Below the pieces are notes generated by a model. It was given only the letters and a program-made list of their open reading frames with translations, had not been told where the DNA came from and did no database searches. From Streptomyces sp. AC555_RSS877 (GTDB taxonomy: Bacteria; Actinomycetota; Actinomycetes; Streptomycetales; Streptomycetaceae), in contig NZ_JAGMUK010000054.1 in the NCBI RefSeq assembly GCF_019049245.1, positions 364,977 through 402,387 on the forward strand: a DNA stretch of 37,411 bases. Reading direction: 5' to 3'. Below, in pieces: positions 16,078 to 23,436 of the stretch. The position numbers and the translations under genes are program-made. Each line of letters starts with the position of its first letter. The first letter of the stretch is position 1.

Positions 16078-17583
16078 ATGCGCAACGAGGGACTGGGGTC
16101 GTGGCCCGCACGCCGGGCCCGCAAGACCCCGCACCGCACCGCCCTGGTCCACGGTGGGCAGTCGACGGACTACCGCACATTGCATACGCGCACGACCCGG
16201 CTCGCCCACGCCCTGCGCGCCCGGGGCATCCGACGCGGCGACCGCATCGCCTACCTCGGCCCCAATCACCCCTCCTATCTGGAGACCCTGTTCGCGGCGG
16301 GCATCCTCGGCGCGGTCTTCGTCCCTCTCAACACCCGCCTCGCCGGCCCCGAGATCGCCTACCAGCTGGCCGACTCCGGTGCCAAGGCCCTCGTCTACGG
16401 CCCGTCGTTCCAGGGGCTGGTCGCCGGCCTGCCGGGCAACTCGGACGTGCGGACGTACGTCGAGGTCGGCGCCGAATACGAACAAGCGCTGTCCGGGGCC
16501 CTCGCGGACCCCATCGACGAGCCGGTCGCGGCCGACGACACCTGCATCATCATGTACACCTCGGGCACGACCGGCCGCCCCAAGGGCGCCATGCTCACCC
16601 ACGGCAACCTCACCTGGAACGCGATCAACGTCCTCGTCGACACCGACCTGATCGCCGACGAACGCGCCCTGGTCTCCGCCCCGTTGTTCCACACGGCCGG
16701 CCTGAACATGCTCACCCTGCCGGTCCTCCTCAAGGGCGGCACCTGCGTCCTGGTCGAGGCCTTCGACCCGGACGCCACCTTCGACCTGGTCGAACGGCAC
16801 CGGATCACCTTCATGTTCGGCGTGCCGACGATGTTCGACCAGATGGCCCGGCATCCGCGCTGGAAGGACGCCGAACTGTCCTCCCTGCGCATCCTCACCT
16901 GCGGCGGCTCCCCGGTGCCGTCGCCCCTGATCGCCGCCTACCAGGAGCGGGGCCTGACCTTCCTCCAGGGCTACGGCATGACGGAGGCGGCTCCCGGGAC
17001 GCTCTTCCTGGACGCCGAACACGCGACGAGCAAGGCCGGTTCGGCCGGGGTGCCGCACTTCTTCAGCGACGTACGGGTGGTACGGCCGGACCTGGCTCCT
17101 GTCGACATCGACGAGACCGGCGAAATCGTGGTCCGCGGCCCGCACGTCATGCCCGGCTACTGGGGGCTGCCCGAGGAGACGGCCGCCTCCTTCGCGGACG
17201 GCTGGTTCCGCAGCGGGGACGCCGCCCGCGTCGACGAGGACGGCTACGTCTTCATCGTCGACCGCATCAAGGACATGATCATCTCGGGTGGCGAGAACAT
17301 CTACCCCGCCGAGATCGAGGACCTGCTCCTCGCCCACCCGGACATCGTCGAATGCGCGGTCATCGGCGTGCCCGACGACAAGTGGGGCGAGGTGCCGCGC
17401 GCGGTCGTCGTACCGCGCGAGGGTGCTTCGCCGGATCCCGACGAGGTACTGGCCTCGCTCGCCGGCCGGCTCGCCAAGTACAAGATCCCGAAGTCGGTGG
17501 TCATCGCGGACGAACTCCCGCGCACCGCCTCCGGCAAGCTCCTCAAGTCCCGGGTGCGCAAGCGCTTCGGCACCCCCTCCTGA
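16078..17583 (+). CDS. couL: Acyl-CoA ligase, probable hydroxycinnamoyl-CoA synthetase (CouL/PhdA-like)
   Basis: A 501-residue ANL-superfamily enzyme that activates an aromatic acid through an acyl-adenylate and passes it to CoA. Seen: P-loop-like TSGTTGRPKG (161-170), YGMTE (299-303), the hinge region WFRSGD followed by DRIKDMIISGGENIYPAEIE (about 385-415), and the C-terminal catalytic Lys487 in PRTASGKLLK. The length is typical. ATG 16078 has AAGGGG about 6 nt upstream, 10 bp after the amidohydrolase. Substrate choice (p-coumarate, ferulate, caffeate) is inferred from the surrounding genes; a fatty acid is the main alternative. Confidence 0.9.
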   Translation: MRNEGLGSWPARRARKTPHRTALVHGGQSTDYRTLHTRTTRLAHALRARGIRRGDRIAYLGPNHPSYLETLFAAGILGAVFVPLNTRLAGPEIAYQLADSGAKALVYGPSFQGLVAGLPGNSDVRTYVEVGAEYEQALSGALADPIDEPVAADDTCIIMYTSGTTGRPKGAMLTHGNLTWNAINVLVDTDLIADERALVSAPLFHTAGLNMLTLPVLLKGGTCVLVEAFDPDATFDLVERHRITFMFGVPTMFDQMARHPRWKDAELSSLRILTCGGSPVPSPLIAAYQERGLTFLQGYGMTEAAPGTLFLDAEHATSKAGSAGVPHFFSDVRVVRPDLAPVDIDETGEIVVRGPHVMPGYWGLPEETAASFADGWFRSGDAARVDEDGYVFIVDRIKDMIISGGENIYPAEIEDLLLAHPDIVECAVIGVPDDKWGEVPRAVVVPREGASPDPDEVLASLAGRLAKYKIPKSVVIADELPRTASGKLLKSRVRKRFGTPS

Positions 17584-17611
17584 CGTTCAACTCTCACCTA
17601 AGGAAAGCCAT

Positions 17612-18067
17612 ATGGGCATCACCGTCAACGGCCTCGACGAACTCAAGAAGCTGGCCGGCAGCGACCTCGGCACGAGCGAGTGGATCGAGGTCACCCAGGA
17701 ACGCATCAACACCTTCGCCGACGCGACCGGCGACCACCAGTGGATCCACGTGGACCCGGAGAAGGCCGCGGCGGGCCCCTTCGGCGCCCCCATCGCGCAC
17801 GGATATCTCACCCTCTCCCTCTTCATCCCGCTGTTCACCGAGCTGCTGGACGTCCAGGGCGTGACCACGAAGGTCAACTACGGCCTGAACAAGGTGCGTT
17901 TCCCCGCGCCGGTGAAGGTGGGCTCGCGCATCCGGCTGGTGGCGAAGCTGACGGAGGTCGAGGACGTGCCGGGCGGTGTGCAGGTCGCCGTCGACGGGGC
18001 GATCGAGATCGAGGGCGGAACCAAGCCGGCGGCGGTGCTGCAGAGCCTGTCGCGGTTCTACGCCTGA
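17612..18067 (+). CDS. couM: MaoC-like enoyl-CoA hydratase (CouM/PhdE-like)
   Basis: A 151-residue hot-dog-fold hydratase. The hydratase-2 motif reads ADATGDHQWIHVD, with Asp41 and His46 as the expected catalytic pair, followed by PIAHGYLTLSL, the conserved turn into the central helix. Inferred role: add water to the hydroxycinnamoyl-CoA double bond before oxidation by the SDR enzyme. ATG 17612 has AAGGAA about 6 nt upstream; it begins 28 bp after the ligase and ends the operon. No acyl-CoA dehydrogenase gene is present, unlike in Corynebacterium phd, so saturated phenylpropionates may not be substrates of this cluster. Confidence 0.9.
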   Translation: MGITVNGLDELKKLAGSDLGTSEWIEVTQERINTFADATGDHQWIHVDPEKAAAGPFGAPIAHGYLTLSLFIPLFTELLDVQGVTTKVNYGLNKVRFPAPVKVGSRIRLVAKLTEVEDVPGGVQVAVDGAIEIEGGTKPAAVLQSLSRFYA

Positions 18068-18114
18068 GGCCGACGCGACCGAGCCCGCGCCCGCCGTGCC
18101 GCACGGGCGGCCTC
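18066..18114. terminator. Stem-loop between convergent MaoC and PaaX genes
   Basis: Outer arms GAGGCC (18066-18071) and GGCCTC (18109-18114) enclose CGCCCG (18088-18093) and CGGGC (18104-18108). The left arm overlaps the hydratase stop codon. The position between facing genes supports termination in both directions; the stem is interrupted. Confidence 0.45.
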
Positions 18115-18128
18115 GCCGACTCGTGGGC

Positions 18129-19004
18129 TCAGTCGCCCTCCCGCACCGGGACCAGGTCGAGCAGCCGTTCCGCACACTCCCGGGCGAGCGGGGTGAGCCG
18201 GTCGTGGACCGTCCGGAACGTCTTCTCGGCCTCCTCCGCCGGCCAGTCGTCCGGCAGGTGCATGACCGGCAGGCGGGGGTCGCGGCGGATCACCTGGAGC
18301 CACTCGGTGGACAGTCGCAGCCGCAGCGCGAACGAAGCGAGAGCGGGATCCTCCCGCCCGGAGGCCGGGGAGACGTCGTCGGGGGTGGGCAGCCGGGCCT
18401 CCCACGGCTGCCAGCGCCGCACGAACTCCTCGTAACGCGCCGCCAGTTCGGCCAGCTCCCAGGTCTCCTCGATCATCGCGCCGATGTCCATGCCGGCGTC
18501 GGCGTGTGCGCGGAAGACCTTCACATGGGCGGACAGGCCCAGCTCGTCGACGAGCGACGACACGTCGACCTCGCCGGGCGCGATCCACAGGCCGCTGAAC
18601 AGCGGCCCGAAGCCGCTCCAGGTGAGCTGGGAGCGCAGGTCGTGCCGCTGCCGCTGCCACGACTCGGGCAGGGAGAAGCCGAGCAGGGTCCAGGTGCCGT
18701 CCCAGTGCCGGTTGACGGCGCCGGTCTGCCAGATGCGCCGGCCGCCGTCCCGCAGGACCGCCGCCGAGCGCTCGGTCAGGCCGAAGTACATGCGGCGGCC
18801 CTCGCGCTGCCGGCGCAGCAGACCGCGGTTCACCATGCGGGTCAGCGTCGACCGTGTCGCCTGCTCACCGACGCCGGCGCGCGCGAACACGTCGATGACA
18901 CTGCCCGAGTACACACAGACGTCCCGGCCGAGCACCTGGTCGCCCAGGAACGTCAGCATGAGGGACTGGGGCCGCAGCGACTCTTCGGTGGTCACGCGGC
19001 CCAC
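18129..19004 (-). CDS. PaaX-family transcriptional regulator
   Basis: A 291-residue protein of the PaaX family (phenylacetate-type repressors that usually sense CoA thioesters). Seen: the N-terminal opening RPQSLMLTFLGDQVLG, a winged helix RSTLTRMVNRGLLRRQREGR (about 48-70), the middle motif HWDGTWTLLGFSLPE, then FGPLFSGLWIAP and a C-terminal helical domain with LPDDWPAEEAEKTFR. GTG 19004 follows GGGAGG by 4 nt; GTG 18995, three codons later, is an alternative with wide spacing. It starts 14 bp after the upstream unknown secreted protein and so is the last gene of the phosphoesterase operon, although its 3' end faces the hydroxycinnamate operon. Which set it controls is open. Confidence 0.88.
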   Translation of the reverse strand: MGRVTTEESLRPQSLMLTFLGDQVLGRDVCVYSGSVIDVFARAGVGEQATRSTLTRMVNRGLLRRQREGRRMYFGLTERSAAVLRDGGRRIWQTGAVNRHWDGTWTLLGFSLPESWQRQRHDLRSQLTWSGFGPLFSGLWIAPGEVDVSSLVDELGLSAHVKVFRAHADAGMDIGAMIEETWELAELAARYEEFVRRWQPWEARLPTPDDVSPASGREDPALASFALRLRLSTEWLQVIRRDPRLPVMHLPDDWPAEEAEKTFRTVHDRLTPLARECAERLLDLVPVREGD

Positions 19005-19018
19005 GTTACCTCCCGCCG

Positions 19019-19867
19019 TCAGTCCGTGACCTGCTGGTACGCGTACACGGCCGTCGCCACCGCGCACACTCCGGGCGGGATCATCTCCACCCGCAGGGTG
19101 CCGCTGTTCGCGTCGTGATCGACGCCCTCCGCCTCGAACGCGCCCGTGCACACGCTGCGCTGCGGCAGCGCGAACAGGCTCCTCACCGAGCCGGTGACCG
19201 CCTGTCCGTCCAGCTTGTGGGGGAGATCGACCTGGAGCAGCGGCCGGATCTCGGGGAACAGCGTGCCGGTGGCGTCGTTCGAGGCGCACACCAGCCGGGT
19301 CTGAGTCACGAAGTCGCAGCCCTGGATGTCGCGCACCGGTTTGTCGAGCGTGATCTGCCCGGCCTCCGACAGGTCGCCTCCCGTGGGGGGAGTGGCGGGG
19401 TTGAGCAGGGGAGCGGGGAAGACCTGGAGTCTGTTCTGGTCGCCCCACTCGCCCGACACCAGCCACTGCCCGTCGGGCGAGACGGTGGCGAAGGAGTTGT
19501 TCAGCTTCTCGCCCGGGCTGAGCCGGTGGACGTACTCGTAGCGCTTCTTGGCCGGTGTGGTGACCGCGAACATCTTCGACGTGGCGGTGTCGGGACCCTG
19601 GTAGGCGTCGAAGACGTACCCGCCCGCGATGTCCGGGTCACCGATGTGGTTCCAGCCCTTGACGCGGAGGTCGAGGGGGATGGACGCCAGTCCGCGGTAC
19701 AGCAGTGAGCCGTCCGCGCGACTGGCGAGGCCCTGGCCGCCGCCGAGGGTGTCGGTGTACGCCGTGCCGGTCTCCTCCCAGGACGGGGCGCCGGCGGCCG
19801 ACGCCGTGCCCACGCCCAGCGCGCAGGCGCCTAATAAGCCTGCCAGTGCGACGAGTTGACGTTTCAT
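19019..19867 (-). CDS. Exported protein of unknown function, with tandem TTA codons
   Basis: A 282-residue protein with a Sec signal peptide (MKRQLVALAGLLGACALGVG, cleavage after about residue 24). The mature part has repeated segments such as GGYVFDAYQGPD, FATVSPDGQWLVSGEWGDQN and RDIQGCDFVTQTRLVCASND, in the style of beta-propeller blades, and four cysteines after the signal that could pair. No catalytic motif is recognised. ATG 19867 shares one base with the PHP gene stop and has AGGAG 5 nt upstream. Codons 11 and 12 (19832-19837) are both TTA, exceptional here and a strong hint of bldA control. It probably acts outside the cell with the two phosphoesterases encoded just upstream. Function unknown. 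Confidence 0.85.
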   Translation of the reverse strand: MKRQLVALAGLLGACALGVGTASAAGAPSWEETGTAYTDTLGGGQGLASRADGSLLYRGLASIPLDLRVKGWNHIGDPDIAGGYVFDAYQGPDTATSKMFAVTTPAKKRYEYVHRLSPGEKLNNSFATVSPDGQWLVSGEWGDQNRLQVFPAPLLNPATPPTGGDLSEAGQITLDKPVRDIQGCDFVTQTRLVCASNDATGTLFPEIRPLLQVDLPHKLDGQAVTGSVRSLFALPQRSVCTGAFEAEGVDHDANSGTLRVEMIPPGVCAVATAVYAYQQVTD

Positions 19868-21537
19868 CAGGCTCCTGTCACGTCGACGAAGATGGGGTTG
19901 GAATAGAACCACGTATCGGCCCACGGGTCACCGTCTCCGGGCACGTGGGGAATCGGGCCGTGCGGGTCGACGGAGGCACCCAGGTAGCCCGCGCCGTTGC
20001 GGTTGCCGTCGCTGCCGCGGAGGCGGAGGTAGAAGGACTCGTCCCCGGCGGTGACCGGGATGCGCAGGGTGTACGTCCCTGTGCGGCCGGACACGTCCTT
20101 CGTCTGCACGACCTTGGTGTCCGGTGCCCGCCAGGCGTCCCGGTCGGCCACCGGGCCGCGCACCGCGCCCCGGATCACGTCCACGTGCGCCAACTCCGGC
20201 AGACCTCCCTGGGAGTTGGGGCGCGAGGTGGTGGTGACGGTGACGTTCAGCGTCAGCTTCTCGCCCTTGCGGACCCGCAGCCGGCCGCCCAGGGTGACGC
20301 CCCGGCCGTGGTCGCGGTCCCGCTTCAGCCGCGCGTCGAGGCCGTCGAGCAGATGTCCGTGGTCCAGCCAGACGCGGCCCGCGCGCAGGCCCGCCATGAC
20401 CGCGCGGTAGCCGTAGCGGGTGACGCCGACGTGGGTGCGGCTGAACTGGCCGGGCCAGAAGTCGCTGCCGGGCTGCGGGACGTCGGTGTCGACCGGGTCG
20501 GGCAGCCTGCCGGTGTTGTCGAAGTTCTGCCCGGCCGGCCAGTCTCCGTTCTTCCAGGTGTCGAAGACGGTCCGGTGGTTGTCGGAGTTGGTGGTGATCG
20601 AGAACAGCCTGCCCTCGGCGAGCATCGCGTCCCACAGCCCGCCGACCGTCGCGGTGGCCCAGTCGAAACCGCCGTACGTCACGTACGCGTCCGCCGGGTA
20701 GCCCGCCCAGGACTGCGCCGACGGCTTGTTCTCGTACTCGCCGCGGATCGAGGTGGCGCCGCGCCAGCCCGGCAGCGCCGCACCCTGGGCGCCGGGCGCG
20801 CCCTCCATGCCGATCATGATCTCGGGGGCCGCGTCGCGCCAGTTGCGCATCTCGTGCGGGGAGTCGATGCCGAGGCGCAAGGGGTGGTTGGCGAGGACGA
20901 GGACGTCGTCGACGTAGCCTGTGCGGCGCTGTTCGGCGAGCCACCGGATGGCCTTGACGGCGTGGGCCTCGTTGCGTGCGGTGTCGGTCGCGGCGGCGGA
21001 GCCCTCGGTGTAGTTGAGCAGCTTGCCGTCGAAGGCGAGCTCGAACCGCGTGAGCAGGTCGACCTCGTGGGGGCCGGGCGCGGCGAACACCGTGCAGTGC
21101 TCGGCGGCCGGGATGTACCACTCCAGACCCTGGAAGATCAGCTGACGAGGGTTCTCGGCCCGGGCCTTGAGGATCTCCTTGTGCTCCATCTCGGCGCCGT
21201 GGTGGGCGTGCCCGAAGTTCGAGTGCTCGTTGAACACCATCCAGTCGAGGCCGTACTGGGCGGCGGCCCGCGCCTGCTGGGAGAACGTGTACTTGGCGTC
21301 GTGGCTGTAGACGGAGTGCACATGGTGGTCACCGACCAGGTAGGCGAGGCGGGGGTCGTCGCCGCCGAAGCCCTGCTGGTCCGCGGCGAGCGCGGGGGTC
21401 GGCGCCGGCCCGAGGGCGAAGGCGGCGCCGAACAGGCCCGCGCGGCGCAGGAGCCCGCGTCGGGAGACGCCCTGGGCGTCGAGGTCGGCGGGGGAGACGG
21501 ACGGATCGGCCCAGCCGGGCAGCTGCTGCTCGTGCAT
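19867..21537 (-). CDS. Tat-exported PHP-domain metal-dependent phosphoesterase-like protein
   Basis: A 556-residue protein. The N-terminus carries a twin-arginine signal (SRRGLLRRAGLFGAAFALG, about 25-43). The PHP domain shows the metal-site motifs GDHHVHS (His72, His74), VFNEHSNFGH, LEWYIP-AEHCTVFA, LANHPLR and TNSDNH, in the usual order. The last 150 residues form a beta-rich domain (GGRLRVRKGEKLTLNVTV onwards). PHP proteins cleave phosphate esters; the substrate here is unknown. ATG 21537 is preferred over ATG 21543 because GAAGGA then has normal spacing. It is the second gene of the operon, 19 bp after the metallophosphoesterase gene, and ends one base into the next gene. Tat export suggests it folds with metals in the cytoplasm. 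Confidence 0.88.
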   Translation of the reverse strand: MHEQQLPGWADPSVSPADLDAQGVSRRGLLRRAGLFGAAFALGPAPTPALAADQQGFGGDDPRLAYLVGDHHVHSVYSHDAKYTFSQQARAAAQYGLDWMVFNEHSNFGHAHHGAEMEHKEILKARAENPRQLIFQGLEWYIPAAEHCTVFAAPGPHEVDLLTRFELAFDGKLLNYTEGSAAATDTARNEAHAVKAIRWLAEQRRTGYVDDVLVLANHPLRLGIDSPHEMRNWRDAAPEIMIGMEGAPGAQGAALPGWRGATSIRGEYENKPSAQSWAGYPADAYVTYGGFDWATATVGGLWDAMLAEGRLFSITTNSDNHRTVFDTWKNGDWPAGQNFDNTGRLPDPVDTDVPQPGSDFWPGQFSRTHVGVTRYGYRAVMAGLRAGRVWLDHGHLLDGLDARLKRDRDHGRGVTLGGRLRVRKGEKLTLNVTVTTTSRPNSQGGLPELAHVDVIRGAVRGPVADRDAWRAPDTKVVQTKDVSGRTGTYTLRIPVTAGDESFYLRLRGSDGNRNGAGYLGASVDPHGPIPHVPGDGDPWADTWFYSNPIFVDVTGA

Positions 21538-21556
21538 CGTCATCCTTCGGAAGAGG

Positions 21557-23386
21557 TCAGTGGTTCATGAACGACGTGACGGGCAGCGCGCGTTCGACGA
21601 TCCGGACGTCGCCGAGCCGGCCGTACAGGATCTGGTCGATGGCGCCGCCGTACTCGTAACCGCCCAGCAGCCACGGCAGGCCGACGGAGGTGAGTCCGAC
21701 GGCGGGGGCGTGCGGGTTGCGGGCGACGGGGCAGCCCTGGACGTACATCGTGGTGTGGGAGCCGTCGTTGACGACGGCGACGTGCCACCACACCTCTCGG
21801 GCCGTCTCGTCGCCCCAGTTCGTGGCGATGCCCTGCTGGTTGAGCGGGCGGACCGCCCACTGCGGGCCGGGCCCGTCGGACAGGGAGAGCGTGGCCAGCG
21901 GCTCGTCCGGGTCGTCCTCGGTCTTGCCGGCGGCCCCGCCGGTGCCGGTGCGGCTGACGAGTCCGCCCCAGGCGTTGTGGGAGGGGTCCCAGTCGGCCGG
22001 GGGGCGGTAGAAGGCCTCGATGGTGTAACCGGCCTTGAACGTCGCCGAGTTGAGGGGAGCGTTGTCGACCGTGCGCAGGTAGGCGCCCTTCAGCGGGGAC
22101 TTGTAGCCCTGGAACTCCAGGCTGCCGTGGCCGGGCTGGTCGGGGTGGTGGTCCGCCGACCAGCCCAGCGAGCCGCCGCCCACCGACACCGCGGTGAGGT
22201 CGTTGCCGCGGCCGGACAGGTCACGGACCGTGCCGGACACGGGTGACTCGAAGCGCCAGTACGCGACCGTGCCCGGGACCAGCATCCTCGAGGCGGGGCG
22301 GGCCGGGCGCACGGGCAGCGGGGCGAAGCCGGAGAAGCGGCCCGCGAAGTCGATGTCGACGGAGAACCGGTCGGCGTCGCCGCTGAGTTCGATCTCCTGC
22401 CGCTCCAGCTCGTTGAGCCCCTTCGCGGCCCGGCCCAGGATCCACGGGGAGACCGTCTCCACGTCGATGACGTTCCGGTCCAGGTCGAAGTGGTAGAGGC
22501 GGATCATCGCCGCGCCGCCGAAGTAGCGGTTCTGATAGTTCGTCAGGTGCAGGTGGACGTCGTTGCCGGCCGCGTTCCTGCGCGTCACCCGGCCGGCCGG
22601 CCAGTAGTGCCCGTTGAGGGTGAGGAAGATCTGGTCGTGGTCCTCGATCAGCTGGTCCCACAGCTGTTGTCCGTACGCGGAGAGGGAGTCGTCCTCGACG
22701 ACCAGCTCGTGCGTGGTGAGGACGACCGGCGTCCTGGGGTGCTTGGCCAGGACGTCCTTGGCCCACGCGTACCCCTTCGCGGACAGCCGCCAGTCCAGTG
22801 CGAGCACCATCCACTCCCGGCCGGCCGCCTCGAAGAGGTGGAAGGTGTTGTAGCCGTCGGGAGAGGCCCCGCCGAAGGTCGGCTTTCCCTCGAACCGCTT
22901 CGGACCGAAGGCGTCCAGGTACGGCGTCGGGCCCCGCTGGTCGTCGGTCGACGACCTCACGTCGTGGTTGCCGGCCAGGACGCTGTAGCCGACACCGCGC
23001 CGGTCCAGAAGCCTGAAAGCCTCGCTGATCGCGGTGACTTCGGCCTGGGCGCCGTTCTCCGTGAGGTCGCCGAGGTGGGACAGGAAGACGATGTTCTCCT
23101 CCCTGCCGTGCTCCAGGAGGTAGCGCAGGGACGCCTCGATCGGCGCCTTGTCGATGCTCGGCCCGTCGAAGAGGTACTGCGTGTCGGGCATGACGGCGAG
23201 GGTGAAGCGGCTGCTGTCGGGGTCGGGCCGCCAGGCGGCGGAGGCCGGGGCCGCCTCGGCGGCGGCCGGCAGCGCGAGGCCGGCGGTCGCGGCGGCGCCC
23301 AGGAGCGCCGTCGCCCGCAGGAAACCGCGTCTTCCGGCACCGGCCTGCGCGGCCTCGCCCTGGTCGTGCTCATGCAAAACGCACAC
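21557..23386 (-). CDS. Tat-exported metallophosphoesterase with C-terminal LamG-like domain
   Basis: A 609-residue exported calcineurin-type phosphoesterase. Seen: Tat signal GRRGFLRATALLGAAATAGL (about 18-38); metal-site motifs MPDTQ (Asp68, Gln70), SHLGDLTENG (Asp107), GNHD (139-142), LTTHE and NGHYWPAGR; then a concanavalin/LamG-like domain (about 380-609, VAYWRFESPVSG onward with WWHVAVVNDGSHTTMYVQG), which probably binds a glycan. No ATG fits the frame; GTG 23386 has ACGGAG 5 nt upstream and is the best start, with TTG 23377 as an alternative. A 12-bp palindrome covers this GTG. First gene of the phosphoesterase operon, only 50 bp after the beta-galactosidase, so read-through is likely. 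Confidence 0.88.
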   Translation of the reverse strand: MCVLHEHDQGEAAQAGAGRRGFLRATALLGAAATAGLALPAAAEAAPASAAWRPDPDSSRFTLAVMPDTQYLFDGPSIDKAPIEASLRYLLEHGREENIVFLSHLGDLTENGAQAEVTAISEAFRLLDRRGVGYSVLAGNHDVRSSTDDQRGPTPYLDAFGPKRFEGKPTFGGASPDGYNTFHLFEAAGREWMVLALDWRLSAKGYAWAKDVLAKHPRTPVVLTTHELVVEDDSLSAYGQQLWDQLIEDHDQIFLTLNGHYWPAGRVTRRNAAGNDVHLHLTNYQNRYFGGAAMIRLYHFDLDRNVIDVETVSPWILGRAAKGLNELERQEIELSGDADRFSVDIDFAGRFSGFAPLPVRPARPASRMLVPGTVAYWRFESPVSGTVRDLSGRGNDLTAVSVGGGSLGWSADHHPDQPGHGSLEFQGYKSPLKGAYLRTVDNAPLNSATFKAGYTIEAFYRPPADWDPSHNAWGGLVSRTGTGGAAGKTEDDPDEPLATLSLSDGPGPQWAVRPLNQQGIATNWGDETAREVWWHVAVVNDGSHTTMYVQGCPVARNPHAPAVGLTSVGLPWLLGGYEYGGAIDQILYGRLGDVRIVERALPVTSFMNH

Positions 23387-23392
23387 GTGTGC
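23381..23392. promoter_or_regulatory. Palindrome over the start of the metallophosphoesterase gene
   Basis: GCACACGTGTGC is a perfect 12-bp palindrome containing the proposed GTG start. It could be an operator or a hairpin limiting translation between the beta-galactosidase and phosphoesterase genes. Its role is inferred only from position. Confidence 0.4.
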
Positions 23393-23436
23393 TCCGTAAC
23401 ACTGCGTAAAAGGTGACAGAGAAGGCGTGGGGGGAG

